A stretch of 64,000 bases of DNA. Source: Anoxybacteroides tepidamans (GTDB taxonomy: Bacteria; Bacillota; Bacilli; Bacillales; Anoxybacillaceae). The position numbers were made by a program, and so were the translations under genes. Each line of letters starts with the position of its first letter. Position 1 is the first letter of the stretch. The notes below the pieces were generated by a model that saw nothing but the letters and a program-made list of their open reading frames with translations, was not told the origin of the DNA and made no database searches. The stretch is taken from positions 363,333 to 427,332 of the forward strand of contig NZ_JACHEP010000002.1 of the NCBI RefSeq assembly GCF_014201465.1. The letters are read 5' to 3'. This document shows, one piece after another, positions 15,199 to 24,918 of this stretch.

Positions 15199-16815
15199 AT
15201 GAATCGGTTACTAAAAAAGCGACGAGCTCAACAAGCGCTAAAAAAAGTCGTTCGAGTTGCTGAACAAATTGAACAACAACTTGACAAAAAAATACCGCTC
15301 GAGGAACAGATCGAGCCGATCCGCACACTTCTTGACGAACAGCTGCGGCAAGATGAATATTTTGTCATTGTCGATGAAAATGGCTATGCCATCGTCCATA
15401 CGAATCGGCTGCGTGAGGGAAGAACATTTTCCGATGAGGTAGGAAAAAAAGCGGCGAAAACAACTGAACCGCTTTTGCAAGCATATATGCGCGATACAGG
15501 AGAAATGCTGATTGATGCAAGTTGCCCTCTATACAAAGACGAAACAGGAAAACAATTTAATTTGCGAATGGGGAGACTGTTTCATCGACCGTATTTACAG
15601 CTTCACTTTCTATGTTTATCGACTGTTCCAGCTATCATTAGTTATCTTGTCGCTTCAATCTTTTCTTTATCTCTCTTATTCGCCTTTAGTTTCACCATTG
15701 TAATCAGTTTTGCCATAAGTGCTTTTTTTTACAAAACGATCGTCAACGAGTTGCGTCATTGGTACGGCGTAACACGCACAGTTTCTTCTGGAAATCTTAA
15801 CGCAGAAGTGCGCACTACTAAAAAGCGAACAGAATTTCACCAAATCGGCTACGAACTAAACAAAATGATTTTAGGAGTGCGTACGATCTTATCTGAGCTA
15901 GCCAAAGCGACACAAACAGTACAGCAAGTTAGCGAGCATCAGCAGTTTGAAACAAAACGATTATCTGAATCGTTTGATGAAATCGCCGCTGCAATGGAAA
16001 CGTTCCGTGAAGGAGCCAAACAGCAAACCACCTCCGTTGAGCTAGCCAATCGCTTCGTAGCAAATATGTTGAGAGAAGTATGGAATATGCAAAACGAATT
16101 TGAAAGCGTTGTCAAACAAGCGCATGAAGCGATGAAATCCGTGAATGAAGGGACTCGTTTGATCGACCTCACTAAACAGCAAATGAATGCGATGCAGCGC
16201 GACATGAATCAAACAACTGCTCTTATTCGTTCCGTTTCCGAAGAAGCCAATCGTGCTGTTGAAATGATTTCTGCGATTACAGCGATTGCAAAACAAACAA
16301 ACTTATTAGCGCTAAATGCTTCGATTGAAGCCTCAAGAGCAGGTGAAGCGGGGAAAGGGTTCGCGATCGTCGCACAAGAAGTAAGAGTGTTAGCCGAAAA
16401 TACGAATGCGTTTGCTGGCCAAATTTTATCATCGCTTAAAACAATGAGAAACATGCTAAATGATGCCGTACAAGCTGTACAACAAAACGGGGAAAATGCC
16501 AGCAAAACGATGCACTCATTGTTAGAAACAAGCAAAACTATGGAATCTTTCCAACAAATGTTTACAGAAATGAATGCGCTTTTACTCCGTAATCGAAAAC
16601 ACGTCGAACGCATTACAAATGATGGTGATGAATTAAAACAAACTATTGAAGGCGTTCATAACATTGCGAAAGATTTCACAAATATGGTTCATGAAACGAC
16701 CGCAGGGTTAGAACAGCAAACGATCGCGATCCACGAATTAGCGAAAGAAGCAGCTCTTCTTTCGAAATCTATTCAACAGCTGCAGCAAATTGTCAACCGG
16801 TTTCATCAATCATAA
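15199..16815 (+). CDS. Methyl-accepting chemotaxis protein with cytoplasmic N-terminal sensor
   Basis: 538 aa. The first about 130 residues are soluble and resemble a small PAS/Cache-like fold (DEYFVIVDENGYAIVHTNRLREG). Two closely spaced membrane helices follow (about 140-185), then a HAMP-like linker and a long coiled coil. The conserved hairpin tip is [38 protein letters not shown], the CheA/CheW contact region. Little or nothing would protrude outside the cell, so the ligand is probably intracellular or membrane-associated. The ATG follows GGAGGGGGGATCATA. Monocistronic, followed by a terminator. Confidence 0.87.
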   Translation: MNRLLKKRRAQQALKKVVRVAEQIEQQLDKKIPLEEQIEPIRTLLDEQLRQDEYFVIVDENGYAIVHTNRLREGRTFSDEVGKKAAKTTEPLLQAYMRDTGEMLIDASCPLYKDETGKQFNLRMGRLFHRPYLQLHFLCLSTVPAIISYLVASIFSLSLLFAFSFTIVISFAISAFFYKTIVNELRHWYGVTRTVSSGNLNAEVRTTKKRTEFHQIGYELNKMILGVRTILSELAKATQTVQQVSEHQQFETKRLSESFDEIAAAMETFREGAKQQTTSVELANRFVANMLREVWNMQNEFESVVKQAHEAMKSVNEGTRLIDLTKQQMNAMQRDMNQTTALIRSVSEEANRAVEMISAITAIAKQTNLLALNASIEASRAGEAGKGFAIVAQEVRVLAENTNAFAGQILSSLKTMRNMLNDAVQAVQQNGENASKTMHSLLETSKTMESFQQMFTEMNALLLRNRKHVERITNDGDELKQTIEGVHNIAKDFTNMVHETTAGLEQQTIAIHELAKEAALLSKSIQQLQQIVNRFHQS

Positions 16816-16830
16816 ACACGCGAAGAGGAG

Positions 16831-16859
16831 GGTGTCCCAAAAGTAACGGGGCACCCTTT
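16831..16859 (+). terminator. Terminator of the chemoreceptor gene
   Basis: GGGTGTCCC pairs with GGGGCACCC over an 8-nt loop, then TTTCTT. The rest of the gap to 17034 holds two copies of CATATA(TA)CGCACGAAA about 100 nt apart; I see no gene there. Confidence 0.75.
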
Positions 16860-17034
16860 CTTATCACCATATATACGCACGAAACACTTTCGTAATATAT
16901 ATTGTATCTTCCTTGAAGAAAGACGACCTTTTAAGACAGCCTCTTTTTCTATCGATCATATACGCACGAAATAACAACGAAAAATCCCATATGTTGTGTT
17001 CCGTTTAAGGGCAGGCAATCTGTAAGTCAGCCTC

Positions 17035-18057
17035 TTATGATTGAGGAATTTTGCGAACCGCAAGTAAAAAAAGAAACAAAAGGCTGATATACCCAAAAAG
17101 CGGATATAAAAATGATAATAACGAACTGTAACGAAACGAACTAATGATGTACAAAGTGATGAACAACACGCTCAGAAATAGAAAAGGAGAAAACGAATAA
17201 AACTGCCGGCGCAGGCCAAACACACCGCCAACAAGAGAAGTGAAAATTTCCCCGTAAATGACGATGAGATAAAACCAGTAAAAATAAGCAAAAAACGTGC
17301 GAATGATTTCAGCCATCGGAATGTCGTAATGCAATACATGCGGAAAAGAAAGCAAGACGAAATGGCTACTTAACAAAATGACCGTTAACAACATCCCGCC
17401 AAGCATCGCCCCCCATTTCACAGTGCGTTCATCTGCTGCTTCTGTCGCGAGCGGAACAAGAACGGTTTGCGCCATCGCTAAATTAAACGCCGCATAAGAA
17501 AGCGGAGAAAAAAACGCACGCCACGACTGATGAGGAAAGAAAGAGACGTTACACCATTTCTCCCCAATCACCATCTTCCCGAAAAGAAAAAAGCTAAATA
17601 ACAACATCATCGGTACAATCAGCACGTTGACCGCAAATAAACCTTTTATATCATACAACGTTACAGCCAATATAAAACTGAGTGTAATGACTATCCCCAT
17701 TTGTTTTGGAAGACCAACCTGTTCTTCAAACAGTGCCCCCGCTCCTGATAACATGACAGATGTTACACCTATTACCATGATTGTCATCATTAGTGTAATG
17801 ATTGGGCTAGCCGCTTTGCCGAATAAATAGTCGTTCAATTGTTTATATGAAGAAGCGCGCAAGGCTCGTGCCATCATCATCATGCGCGTCCCGCCCCATG
17901 TAAACAATCCACCGCTAATGACAATGCCAATCGTCCCAAACGCGCCGTATTGCGTAAAAAATTCGACAATCTCTTTTCCGGTTGCAAATCCAGCACCAAT
18001 GACCGTTCCGACATATACCGCGGCAACTTGCCAAGCCCCTAACCATTTTTTTTGCAC
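17035..18057 (-). CDS. ykvI: YkvI-like integral membrane protein
   Basis: 340 aa from GTG 18057 (VQKKWLGAWQVAAVYVGTVI); GAGGTGAGAAAA stands before it, while the longer frame has no site and would add a charged leader. About ten hydrophobic helices. The motif VGTVIGAGFATGKEIVEFF resembles the first helix of APC-superfamily carriers (unwound GAG segment). YkvI of B. subtilis is uncharacterised and lies beside clpE there too. Transport is likely; the substrate is unknown. Confidence 0.75.
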   Translation of the reverse strand: MQKKWLGAWQVAAVYVGTVIGAGFATGKEIVEFFTQYGAFGTIGIVISGGLFTWGGTRMMMMARALRASSYKQLNDYLFGKAASPIITLMMTIMVIGVTSVMLSGAGALFEEQVGLPKQMGIVITLSFILAVTLYDIKGLFAVNVLIVPMMLLFSFFLFGKMVIGEKWCNVSFFPHQSWRAFFSPLSYAAFNLAMAQTVLVPLATEAADERTVKWGAMLGGMLLTVILLSSHFVLLSFPHVLHYDIPMAEIIRTFFAYFYWFYLIVIYGEIFTSLVGGVFGLRRQFYSFSPFLFLSVLFITLYIISSFRYSSLLSFLYPLFGYISLLFLFLLAVRKIPQS

Positions 18058-18209
18058 TTTTCTCACCTCGTCTTTCTTGTTCCTCACATGTTTATATATG
18101 ATTATGAAGGCACGGACAAAGAAAGACGAAAACAAAAAAGAAAAAGAATGCCTTTTTTAGACATCCTTTTTACTGAATCGTTAGTTGTTTAACTTACTGT
18201 TCGTGCAAT

Positions 18210-18605
18210 TCATCGATGTGATGCTTGCGCGACAACGATATCCGTTTTCGGCATATTGTGCATATTGCGTGCGGTAACGTGAGCAACAATCGAATACGTT
18301 CCTGGTTCGGTAAATGTTTTTGTAATCGCGTATTTTCCATTTCCTTTATGTTTTGCTTTAGCCATTTCATGTTGCTCGTTTCCTTGTTTCCAAATTTCAA
18401 ATTTCACTTCGTCGGCATCGGTCACTTTTTCGTCTCCATATGTGACGACACACGCAATTTCTGTTTCTTTATTCAGATCGATTGGCGATTTCGTTTCGAT
18501 TTTGACATTTAAAACCGCCGGTTCATCATCGTTTTTTGTTTGGCCGCAAGCTACCAGCAAAACGATCATCATGACCAATCCAAAAAAAAACGCATGTCGC
18601 TTCAA
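18210..18605 (-). CDS. FixH/YtkA-like lipoprotein
   Basis: 131 aa from TTG 18605, chosen because GAGGGGAGAA lies just upstream; the longer in-frame ATG has no good site. Signal peptide MKRHAFFFGLVMMIVLLVAC with lipobox LVAC, then a single Ig-like beta-sandwich domain of the YtkA/FixH type (VKIETKSPIDLNKETEIACVV ... TFTEPGTYSIVAHVTARNMH). Such extracytoplasmic domains occur near copper or redox proteins, but no such partner is here. Probably anchored outside the membrane. Confidence 0.75.
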   Translation of the reverse strand: MKRHAFFFGLVMMIVLLVACGQTKNDDEPAVLNVKIETKSPIDLNKETEIACVVTYGDEKVTDADEVKFEIWKQGNEQHEMAKAKHKGNGKYAITKTFTEPGTYSIVAHVTARNMHNMPKTDIVVAQASHR

Positions 18606-18729
18606 ATTCTTTTCTCCCCTCTCTTTTCTCTCTTTGTTCACTATACCATACCTCCTCCCCGCTACATGCCATTGTTCACATTTTTTTCAAAAACATTTCA
18701 TCGTTCGCACAAAAATTTTAAAAAACTAC

Positions 18730-18786
18730 TTGAAAGTCAAAAAAGGTCAAAGTATAATAAAGTCAGAAAGGTCAAATATAGTCAAA
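18730..18786 (+). promoter_or_regulatory. clpE promoter with two CtsR operator boxes
   Basis: Heptad repeats of the CtsR type occur twice: AGTCAAA-AAA-GGTCAAA (18735-18751) and GGTCAAA-TAT-AGTCAAA (18770-18786). A SigA promoter sits between and under them: TTGAAA (18730-18735), 17-nt spacer, TATAAT (18753-18758). Box 1 covers the spacer and box 2 the start region, so CtsR should block transcription until heat or misfolding stress. CtsR itself is not in the window. Confidence 0.93.
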
Positions 18787-18821
18787 GTTAAATCAATAAA
18801 TAAAAAAGGAGGTTATGCTTC

Positions 18822-20984
18822 ATGATGTGCCAAGCATGCCAACAAAATAAAGCAACGGTATTTGTTAATTTGCAATTCAATCATGAGAAAAAACAAATGC
18901 ATCTTTGCCATGAATGTTACGAAAAACAAAAACAAGAACTTGCAATCCCAATGAGTTTTGGATTTGGAAATTTTCCAACATTCTCGTTTGATAATTTCTT
19001 TATGAATGAATTTTCTCCGACTGCAGACATGGAAAAGGCGCCAGCCTATGATTCCGAGCGAGCGAAACGTCAAGGAAAAGGCGGCGGCTTCTTAGATCAA
19101 TTCGGGCGCAACTTAACACAACTCGCAAAAACGGGACTCATTGATCCTGTCATCGGCCGCGATAAAGAAATTGAGCGAGTCATTGAAATTTTAAACCGAC
19201 GCAACAAAAATAATCCGGTGTTGATCGGTGAACCTGGCGTCGGGAAAACAGCGATCGTTGAAGGATTGGCGCTAAAAATTGCCGAAGGGCAAGTCCCGGA
19301 AAAATTGTTGAACAAAGAAGTCTATTTGCTTGATGTCGCTTCTCTTGTTGCGAACACCGGCATTCGCGGACAATTTGAAGAACGGATGAAAAAGTTAATC
19401 ACAGAATTGCAACGCCGCAAAAATGTTATTCTTTTTATCGACGAAATTCATTTGCTTGTCGGCGCAGGTTCGGCAGAAGGTTCGATGGACGCAGGCAACA
19501 TTTTAAAACCAGCACTTGCCCGCGGCGAATTGCAAGTCGTCGGCGCGACAACATTGAAAGAATACCGGCAAATCGAAAAAGATGCTGCGCTTGAACGCCG
19601 CTTCCAGCCTGTCATTGTCCATGAACCGACAGTCGAACAAGCGATTGACATTTTAAAAGGCATTCAAGCAAAATACGAGCAATTCCACCATGTCAAATAT
19701 ACAGATGAAGCGATCAAAGCGTGCGTTACTTTATCACATCGTTATATTCAAGACCGCTTCTTGCCAGACAAAGCGATTGACTTGTTAGATGAAGCCGGAT
19801 CGAAAGCGAACTTGCGCATCGGCCCAACCGACGAAAAGCAAATTCAAGAACGCCTTGCGCAATTGGCGAAAGAAAAAGAAAAAGCAGCGAAAGAAGAAAA
19901 CTACGAACTCGCCGCAAAATTGCGGGATGAAGAGCTCAAGTTGGAAAAGCAATTGCAAAACGCAAAAGCACAAGAGACGCCAGTTGTTGATGTCACTGAC
20001 ATTCAACAATTAATCGAAGAAAAAACCGGCATTCCTGTCGGCAAGCTGCAAACCGATGAAAAAGAAAAAATGAAACATTTAGAAGAAAACTTAGCGAAAA
20101 AAGTGATTGGCCAAGAAGAAGCGGTAAGAAAAGTAGCGAAAGCAATCCGCCGCAGCCGGGCTGGATTAAAGGCGAAAAACCGTCCAATTGGTTCATTCTT
20201 ATTCGTCGGACCAACAGGTGTCGGAAAAACAGAGTTGTCGAAAACATTGGCCGAAGAACTATTTGGATCAAAAGACGCGATGATCCGCCTCGATATGAGC
20301 GAATATATGGAGAAACATTCCGTATCGAAATTAATCGGTTCGCCTCCTGGCTACGTTGGCCATGAAGAAGCGGGACAATTAACGGAAAAAGTGCGCCGCA
20401 ACCCGTACAGCATTATTTTGCTTGACGAGATTGAAAAGGCGCACCCGGACGTGCAACATATGTTCCTGCAAATTTTAGAAGACGGCCGCCTCACAGACAG
20501 CCAAGGCCGCACCGTCAGCTTTAAAGATACGGTCATTATTGCGACAAGCAATGCGGGTACGACTGACAAAAAAATTACCGTCGGCTTTGAAAAGGATGGA
20601 ACACCGGCACAAACAAGCATTCTCGATACGTTGCGTCACTACTTTAAGCCGGAATTTTTAAACCGTTTTGATGCAATTATTGAATTTAAACCGCTCGAAA
20701 AAGACCATATGCTGCAAATTGTCGATCTTATGCTAGATGAATTAAAAGCGACGTTAAAAGAACAACAAATCGAGGTAGAAATTTCGCAAGAAGCAAAAGA
20801 AAAATTAGCCGAACTCGGCTACCATCCAGCATTTGGCGCTCGTCCGCTTCGCCGCGTCATTCAAGAACATATCGAAGACCAAATTGCCGATGTATTGCTC
20901 GATGAAACGGACGTAAGCGCGATTCACATCGATATCGAAAACGGCAACATTGTCGCTAAGCCAAGCTACAAACAAAACGCCTAA
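18822..20984 (+). CDS. clpE: ClpE, AAA+ ATPase subunit of the ClpEP protease
   Basis: 720 aa. The N-terminal zinc finger [12 protein letters not shown] ... CHECYEK is the hallmark of ClpE versus ClpC. The first AAA module has Walker [14 protein letters not shown] and Walker [12 protein letters not shown]; a UVR-like coiled middle region follows ([18 protein letters not shown]). The second module has [20 protein letters not shown] and [12 protein letters not shown], plus the sensor-2 GARPLRR. It unfolds damaged proteins for ClpP in the cytoplasm and helps remove CtsR after heat shock. The ATG follows AAAAAAGGAGGTTATGCTTC. Regulation by CtsR is visible in the promoter. Confidence 0.95.
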   Translation: MMCQACQQNKATVFVNLQFNHEKKQMHLCHECYEKQKQELAIPMSFGFGNFPTFSFDNFFMNEFSPTADMEKAPAYDSERAKRQGKGGGFLDQFGRNLTQLAKTGLIDPVIGRDKEIERVIEILNRRNKNNPVLIGEPGVGKTAIVEGLALKIAEGQVPEKLLNKEVYLLDVASLVANTGIRGQFEERMKKLITELQRRKNVILFIDEIHLLVGAGSAEGSMDAGNILKPALARGELQVVGATTLKEYRQIEKDAALERRFQPVIVHEPTVEQAIDILKGIQAKYEQFHHVKYTDEAIKACVTLSHRYIQDRFLPDKAIDLLDEAGSKANLRIGPTDEKQIQERLAQLAKEKEKAAKEENYELAAKLRDEELKLEKQLQNAKAQETPVVDVTDIQQLIEEKTGIPVGKLQTDEKEKMKHLEENLAKKVIGQEEAVRKVAKAIRRSRAGLKAKNRPIGSFLFVGPTGVGKTELSKTLAEELFGSKDAMIRLDMSEYMEKHSVSKLIGSPPGYVGHEEAGQLTEKVRRNPYSIILLDEIEKAHPDVQHMFLQILEDGRLTDSQGRTVSFKDTVIIATSNAGTTDKKITVGFEKDGTPAQTSILDTLRHYFKPEFLNRFDAIIEFKPLEKDHMLQIVDLMLDELKATLKEQQIEVEISQEAKEKLAELGYHPAFGARPLRRVIQEHIEDQIADVLLDETDVSAIHIDIENGNIVAKPSYKQNA

Positions 20985-21014
20985 TCCGTTTCATGGCGGA
21001 CTAGGCGTTTCTTT
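20979..21014 (+). terminator. Terminator of clpE
   Basis: CGCCTAATCCG pairs with CGGACTAGGCG (one mismatch), followed by TTTCTTTTTATTTT. Confidence 0.8.
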
Positions 21015-21671
21015 TTATTTTTTCGCAAGCCCGTTCATTAAAAATTGAATCGTTCGCTCCATTTCCGCGTCATCATCCCATTCGTAATCAGGCATGATCA
21101 TGAAACGTGCGGCGAAAAATCCGGCAATTGTCGTAATGGTCAATCGAATCACCGACTCAACAGGAAGTTCAACGATTTCTCCTTTTTCTTGAAAATGTTC
21201 GATAATTTTCTTGAATTTTTCATACACATGTGTCTTAAAAATCGTTTCAAACTGTTTTTTAATTTCGTCATGAAAAGCAATTTCTTGCCAAAAAACACGA
21301 ATGGCCGGCAAGTATTTTTTTACAAATTCATAACGATTTTTCCAAACAGCGCGAACAAAATCTTCATAGTGTTCATACTGATTTTCAAATACTTCTTTGG
21401 CAAATTCTTTCGCTAAAAACGGCGCAACCGATTGAAACAACGTTGGCATCACGATCGCTAACAGCAAATCTTTTTTCGTTTTATAATGGCGAAAAATCGT
21501 TCCTTCAGCCACCCCTGCCCGTTTGGCAATCTCACTCGTCGATGTAGCGGCATACCCTTTTTCCGCAAACATTTCAATCGCTGCTTCTAAAATTTTGATT
21601 TGCTTTTCGCTCCATTTCCCGTCTTCCTCGTTAAATTTCAACAACTCCTTTAACCATTGTTCCTCGTTCAT
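21015..21671 (-). CDS. TetR/AcrR family transcriptional repressor
   Basis: 218 aa. N-terminal helix-turn-helix in AAIEMFAEKGYAATSTSEIAKRAGVAEGTIFRHYKTKKDLLLAIV. The C-terminal helical ligand/dimer domain has no assignable ligand. Third gene of the ABC exporter operon, 20 nt after the permease stop, so it probably represses its own operon; palindromes upstream of the ATPase gene are the likely operator. Confidence 0.88.
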   Translation of the reverse strand: MNEEQWLKELLKFNEEDGKWSEKQIKILEAAIEMFAEKGYAATSTSEIAKRAGVAEGTIFRHYKTKKDLLLAIVMPTLFQSVAPFLAKEFAKEVFENQYEHYEDFVRAVWKNRYEFVKKYLPAIRVFWQEIAFHDEIKKQFETIFKTHVYEKFKKIIEHFQEKGEIVELPVESVIRLTITTIAGFFAARFMIMPDYEWDDDAEMERTIQFLMNGLAKK

Positions 21672-21691
21672 TTGACAACAACCCCTTGCAG

Positions 21692-22798
21692 TTAAAGTTT
21701 TCGATATTTTTTCAAGGCAAATACGTTTAACGTGACAAAAATAATAGCAAATCCGAATAAGGCAAGCAAATCGGTGCGAATGTCGCCGAGCCCCATTCCT
21801 TTATACATCACGCTTTTTAACGCATCGCCGCCGTAATACATCGGCATCACTTTCGCAACCGCCTGCAACCAACTGGCCATTTCCTCGACCGGAAGAATTC
21901 CAGCAAAAAAGATTTGCGGGATAATGACGATCGGAATAAATTGCATCATTTGAAACTCCGAATTGGCAAACGCCGATAATAAAATCCCTAACGATAATGC
22001 AACGAGCGCCAGCAATAAATTGATCAAAATGACATGCCATAAAGAACCTTCAAGCGTAATGTCCAATACTTTCACGGCAAAAAAGACAACGATGAGCGTC
22101 TGGATCACCGCAAATGTTCCATATCCTAACAAATAGCCAAAAACGATTTCGCTGCGGCGGATCGGCGTCGCCATTAAGCGGTCGAGCGTACCTGTCGTCC
22201 GTTCGCGCAGTAGCGCAATTCCCGCGATGAGAAAGACGAAGAAAAAGACGAAATACCCCACTAATATTGGACTTAATGTATCAAAAAACGAAGTATCTTT
22301 ATCGCCGTATACGTACGAGGTATGAACGGTCGGCGGCTGCATCTGTTCCATTTTCACCGGCGCGTGCAGCTGTTGTTGAATTCCGTGCAAAACTTTTTTC
22401 ATCATGGCTGCTTGTTTTTCTGCTGCCTCGGCTGCGATCGTTTGTTGAATTTTGATTTGCAGCGCTTTTGCTTTCGATGGATCGGAATTTTCAAACGTTA
22501 GGCGAATGTCGTCTCCTTTCATTTGCATAAATCCGTCTAACTGATCGTCGACAATCGTTTTTTTGACATCGCCCGCCCGCTCATATTCGATCACATCAAT
22601 CTCTTTCTTTTTTAATTGTTTGACAATAGCCGCATCGACATGAGCCACCCCTAATTTCGGATTTTCAGTTGTGTTGTCCGTAAATAAAAAGTGAAACAGC
22701 GTTAAAATAAATAACGGTGCGACAAACATTAAGCCAAGCGTCCGCTTGTCGCGCAACATTTGTTGAAAAATTCGTTTCACAACCGCGATCGTTCTCAT
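21692..22798 (-). CDS. ABC-2 type exporter permease
   Basis: 368 aa from ATG 22798 (MRTIAVVKRIFQQMLRDKRT). The ATG overlaps the ATPase stop as ATGA with GGGAGGG before it, so the long upstream extension of this frame is not used. One N-terminal membrane helix, a soluble extracytoplasmic domain (about 45-180), then five helices with TGTLDRLMATPIRRSEIVFGY, the ABC-2 family block. With the ATPase it forms a multidrug- or lipid-type exporter; the substrate is unknown. Confidence 0.87.
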   Translation of the reverse strand: MRTIAVVKRIFQQMLRDKRTLGLMFVAPLFILTLFHFLFTDNTTENPKLGVAHVDAAIVKQLKKKEIDVIEYERAGDVKKTIVDDQLDGFMQMKGDDIRLTFENSDPSKAKALQIKIQQTIAAEAAEKQAAMMKKVLHGIQQQLHAPVKMEQMQPPTVHTSYVYGDKDTSFFDTLSPILVGYFVFFFVFLIAGIALLRERTTGTLDRLMATPIRRSEIVFGYLLGYGTFAVIQTLIVVFFAVKVLDITLEGSLWHVILINLLLALVALSLGILLSAFANSEFQMMQFIPIVIIPQIFFAGILPVEEMASWLQAVAKVMPMYYGGDALKSVMYKGMGLGDIRTDLLALFGFAIIFVTLNVFALKKYRKL

Positions 22799-23517
22799 AC
22801 GCGTTTCCCTCCCGCCTTCACGAATACGCCTTCTAAATCTTTTGCTTCGTATTGCTGTTTCAACTCCAATGGTGATCCGCTTGTAATAATTTTTCCTTCT
22901 CTTACCATCGCTAACCGGTCGCATTTTTCCGCTTCATCCATCACATGTGTCGTAACGACAAGCGTTTTTCCTTGCTTTTTCAATTCGGATAATTCGTTCC
23001 AAATCGATAACCGCAATTCCGGATCGATACCAACGGTTGGTTCATCTAACACGAGTATTTGCGGGTTGTGAATAAGCGCAATTGCCAGCGACAGCCTACG
23101 CTTCATGCCTCCTGAATACGCCATCACTTTTTTTGAAAGATGAGGTGTAAGCTGTACTAATTCTGCCGCATAAGCAATGCGCTGTTGTCGCTCTTCCTTT
23201 TTTAGCTTATAGAGAGAAGCAAAAAACTGCAAATTTTCTTCCCCTGTTAATTCTGGGTATAACGCATCCGATTGGGCCATGTAGCCGATTTTAGATAAGA
23301 CATCCATGCTTGGCATCGCAACGTCTAATACGTTAACTTTTCCTGCAAAGTCGCTATCCATTCCGACGAGAATTCTCACAAGCGTTGTTTTCCCCGAACC
23401 GGAAGGACCGATTAAGCCGTATATTTCTCCTTTTTTGACCGCCAAATCGATGTTGCTTAATACTTCCTTCTTTCCAAACGATTTGCTTACTTGTTCAGCA
23501 ACAATGGTGAAGCTCAT
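22795..23517 (-). CDS. ABC exporter ATP-binding protein
   Basis: 240 aa from ATG 23517 (MSFTIVAEQVSKSFGKKEVL) after AAAAAGGAGGCTATATA. Walker A GPSGSGKTTLVRI, signature YSGGMKRRLSLAIA, Walker B ILVLDEPTVGIDP and switch His TTHVMDEA are all present. It energises the neighbouring ABC-2 permease. First gene of a three-gene operon ending in a TetR gene. Confidence 0.9.
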   Translation of the reverse strand: MSFTIVAEQVSKSFGKKEVLSNIDLAVKKGEIYGLIGPSGSGKTTLVRILVGMDSDFAGKVNVLDVAMPSMDVLSKIGYMAQSDALYPELTGEENLQFFASLYKLKKEERQQRIAYAAELVQLTPHLSKKVMAYSGGMKRRLSLAIALIHNPQILVLDEPTVGIDPELRLSIWNELSELKKQGKTLVVTTHVMDEAEKCDRLAMVREGKIITSGSPLELKQQYEAKDLEGVFVKAGGKRV

Positions 23518-23538
23518 TATATAGCCTCCTTTTTTATA

Positions 23539-23598
23539 TGAGTGATTACTCACATTTATTATAATATATGATTTTAATATTTCAAGTGAGTACTCACT
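23539..23598 (-). promoter_or_regulatory. Candidate TetR operators upstream of the ABC exporter operon
   Basis: Two related palindromes: TGAGTGATTACTCACA (23539-23554) and AGTGAGTACTCACT (23585-23598), about 45 bp between centres. They flank an AT-rich stretch that would hold the promoter. Size and symmetry suit a TetR dimer, and the regulator gene is in the same operon. Confidence 0.75.
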
Positions 23599-23767
23599 CA
23601 TTATTGTTATTAGTTTGTTTGCGTTTGAAAAAAGCAACATCGGCTCTTTCGTTGCACCACGTTGCTTGGCGTCGCGCTATTAGCAAGCAGTATTTTCTTC
23701 TATCCTCAAGTAAAAAAAGCAACGCAAAAACAGGAGAAAAACAAAAACTGTCATGGAGCGAAAAAAT

Positions 23768-23798
23768 AAAGCGGCTGTTAACCAGCCGCTTTTATTTT
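23768..23798 (-). terminator. Terminator of the mhqR-like gene
   Basis: AGCGGCTG pairs with CAGCCGCT with T-rich sequence on both sides, overlapping the 3' end of the MarR-family gene. Confidence 0.7.
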
Positions 23799-24232
23799 TT
23801 TGCTCCATATCCTAACTTTTTCAATAGCGAAATCGCTTGTTCTTTTTCCTCCGCTGTCAATCCGGCAAGAGTTTCATGAATCGTTTGCTCATGTTGCGGA
23901 AATACATTCTCAATGAATGTTTTTCCTTTTTCGGTAATCGAAGCATACGTGACACGGCGATCTTTTTCACACGCTTTCCGAACAATTAATCCTTTTTTTT
24001 CAAGTTTATCAATGACGTACGTAATGCTGCCGCTCGCAAGCAAAATTTTTTCGCCGATTTGTTGCAACGGCTGATCGCCTTTATGGTAAAGCAATTCCAG
24101 CACAGCAAATTCAGTCGGATTCACGCCAAATGAATGAATCGATTTATTCACTTGATCGCTTACTGCACGGTACGCCCTTGATAATACGATAAATAGCTTT
24201 AATGATTGCGAAATTTCTTCTCTTCCCGCCAC
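23792..24232 (-). CDS. mhqR: MarR-family repressor, MhqR-like
   Basis: 146-aa winged-helix protein: VNPTEFAVLELLYHKGDQPLQ, then IGEKILLASGSITYVIDKLEKKGLI (recognition helix) and the wing KDRRVTYASITEKG. It fits MhqR (YkvE) of B. subtilis, which represses quinone-detoxifying dioxygenases and azoreductases. The upstream palindrome matches the MhqR operator core. The start GTG 24232 has AAAGGA about 12 nt upstream, somewhat far. No quinone detoxification genes are adjacent, so targets would lie elsewhere. Confidence 0.75.
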   Translation of the reverse strand: MAGREEISQSLKLFIVLSRAYRAVSDQVNKSIHSFGVNPTEFAVLELLYHKGDQPLQQIGEKILLASGSITYVIDKLEKKGLIVRKACEKDRRVTYASITEKGKTFIENVFPQHEQTIHETLAGLTAEEKEQAISLLKKLGYGAKK

Positions 24233-24252
24233 CTGTCATCAAATCCTTTATT

Positions 24253-24266
24253 CTTCGAATTCGAAG
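24253..24266. promoter_or_regulatory. Candidate MhqR operator palindrome
   Basis: Perfect 14-bp palindrome CTTCGAATTCGAAG just upstream of the MarR-family gene. Its core TCGAATTCGA equals the core of the MhqR box known from B. subtilis. Suggests autoregulation. Confidence 0.75.
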
Positions 24267-24337
24267 CCATTGTAGCGGAAAATCCTATCTTTGTCAATGA
24301 AGTGATTCAACCTAAAACAAAAAGCACAGAAACTTGC

Positions 24338-24880
24338 TTATTTCACCACTTCTTCTTTTTCCTCATACGGATGCGCCACCCATCCCGACGGGTCAATGAA
24401 CAAGCGAACTGCGACGACTTGACGGTCTTCCATCAACGTGAAGAAATGCGGATTGCCTTCCGGTACGGAAATAACATCTCCCGCTTCTAACTCCACATTA
24501 AAATAGCCTGTTTGCTCATCTCCTTTAATGATAAAAATGCCATGACCGGCTACGATGGCACGGACTTCATCTTCTGTATGGATATGCACTTGCTCAAACT
24601 TTTTCAGCAATTCTTCTAAATTCGGCGTCGCATCCGAAAGAGCGACGACATCCCACGTTTTATATCCTCTTCTTGCCGCTAAATCTTCAATCTCTTCTTT
24701 AAAAGCAGCCAAAATCTCTTCTTTTTCTTGGTCATTAAGGACAAATTTGTTTTTCAAATGCTCCGGCAATTTATGGATATCCCAATGTTCATAAAGAACA
24801 CCTTGCTTTTGTAAAAAATTAGATACATGCTCATGCCCTTGAATAACTTCCCCGGTTTTTCTTACTTTAATAACCGCCAT
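24338..24880 (-). CDS. mtnD: MtnD, acireductone dioxygenase
   Basis: 180-aa cupin enzyme of methionine salvage that cleaves 1,2-dihydroxy-5-methylthio-pentenone to the 2-keto acid and formate. The metal site is visible as VHIHTEDEVRAIVAGHGIF (two His and Glu) and the second His in VPEGNPHFFTL. Last gene of mtnW-X-B-D, 38 nt after mtnB. Fe versus Ni form cannot be told from sequence. Confidence 0.95.
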   Translation of the reverse strand: MAVIKVRKTGEVIQGHEHVSNFLQKQGVLYEHWDIHKLPEHLKNKFVLNDQEKEEILAAFKEEIEDLAARRGYKTWDVVALSDATPNLEELLKKFEQVHIHTEDEVRAIVAGHGIFIIKGDEQTGYFNVELEAGDVISVPEGNPHFFTLMEDRQVVAVRLFIDPSGWVAHPYEEKEEVVK

Positions 24881-24918
24881 TTCCTTCCACTCCTTCAGTT
24901 TTTATTTTTTAAACAAAC

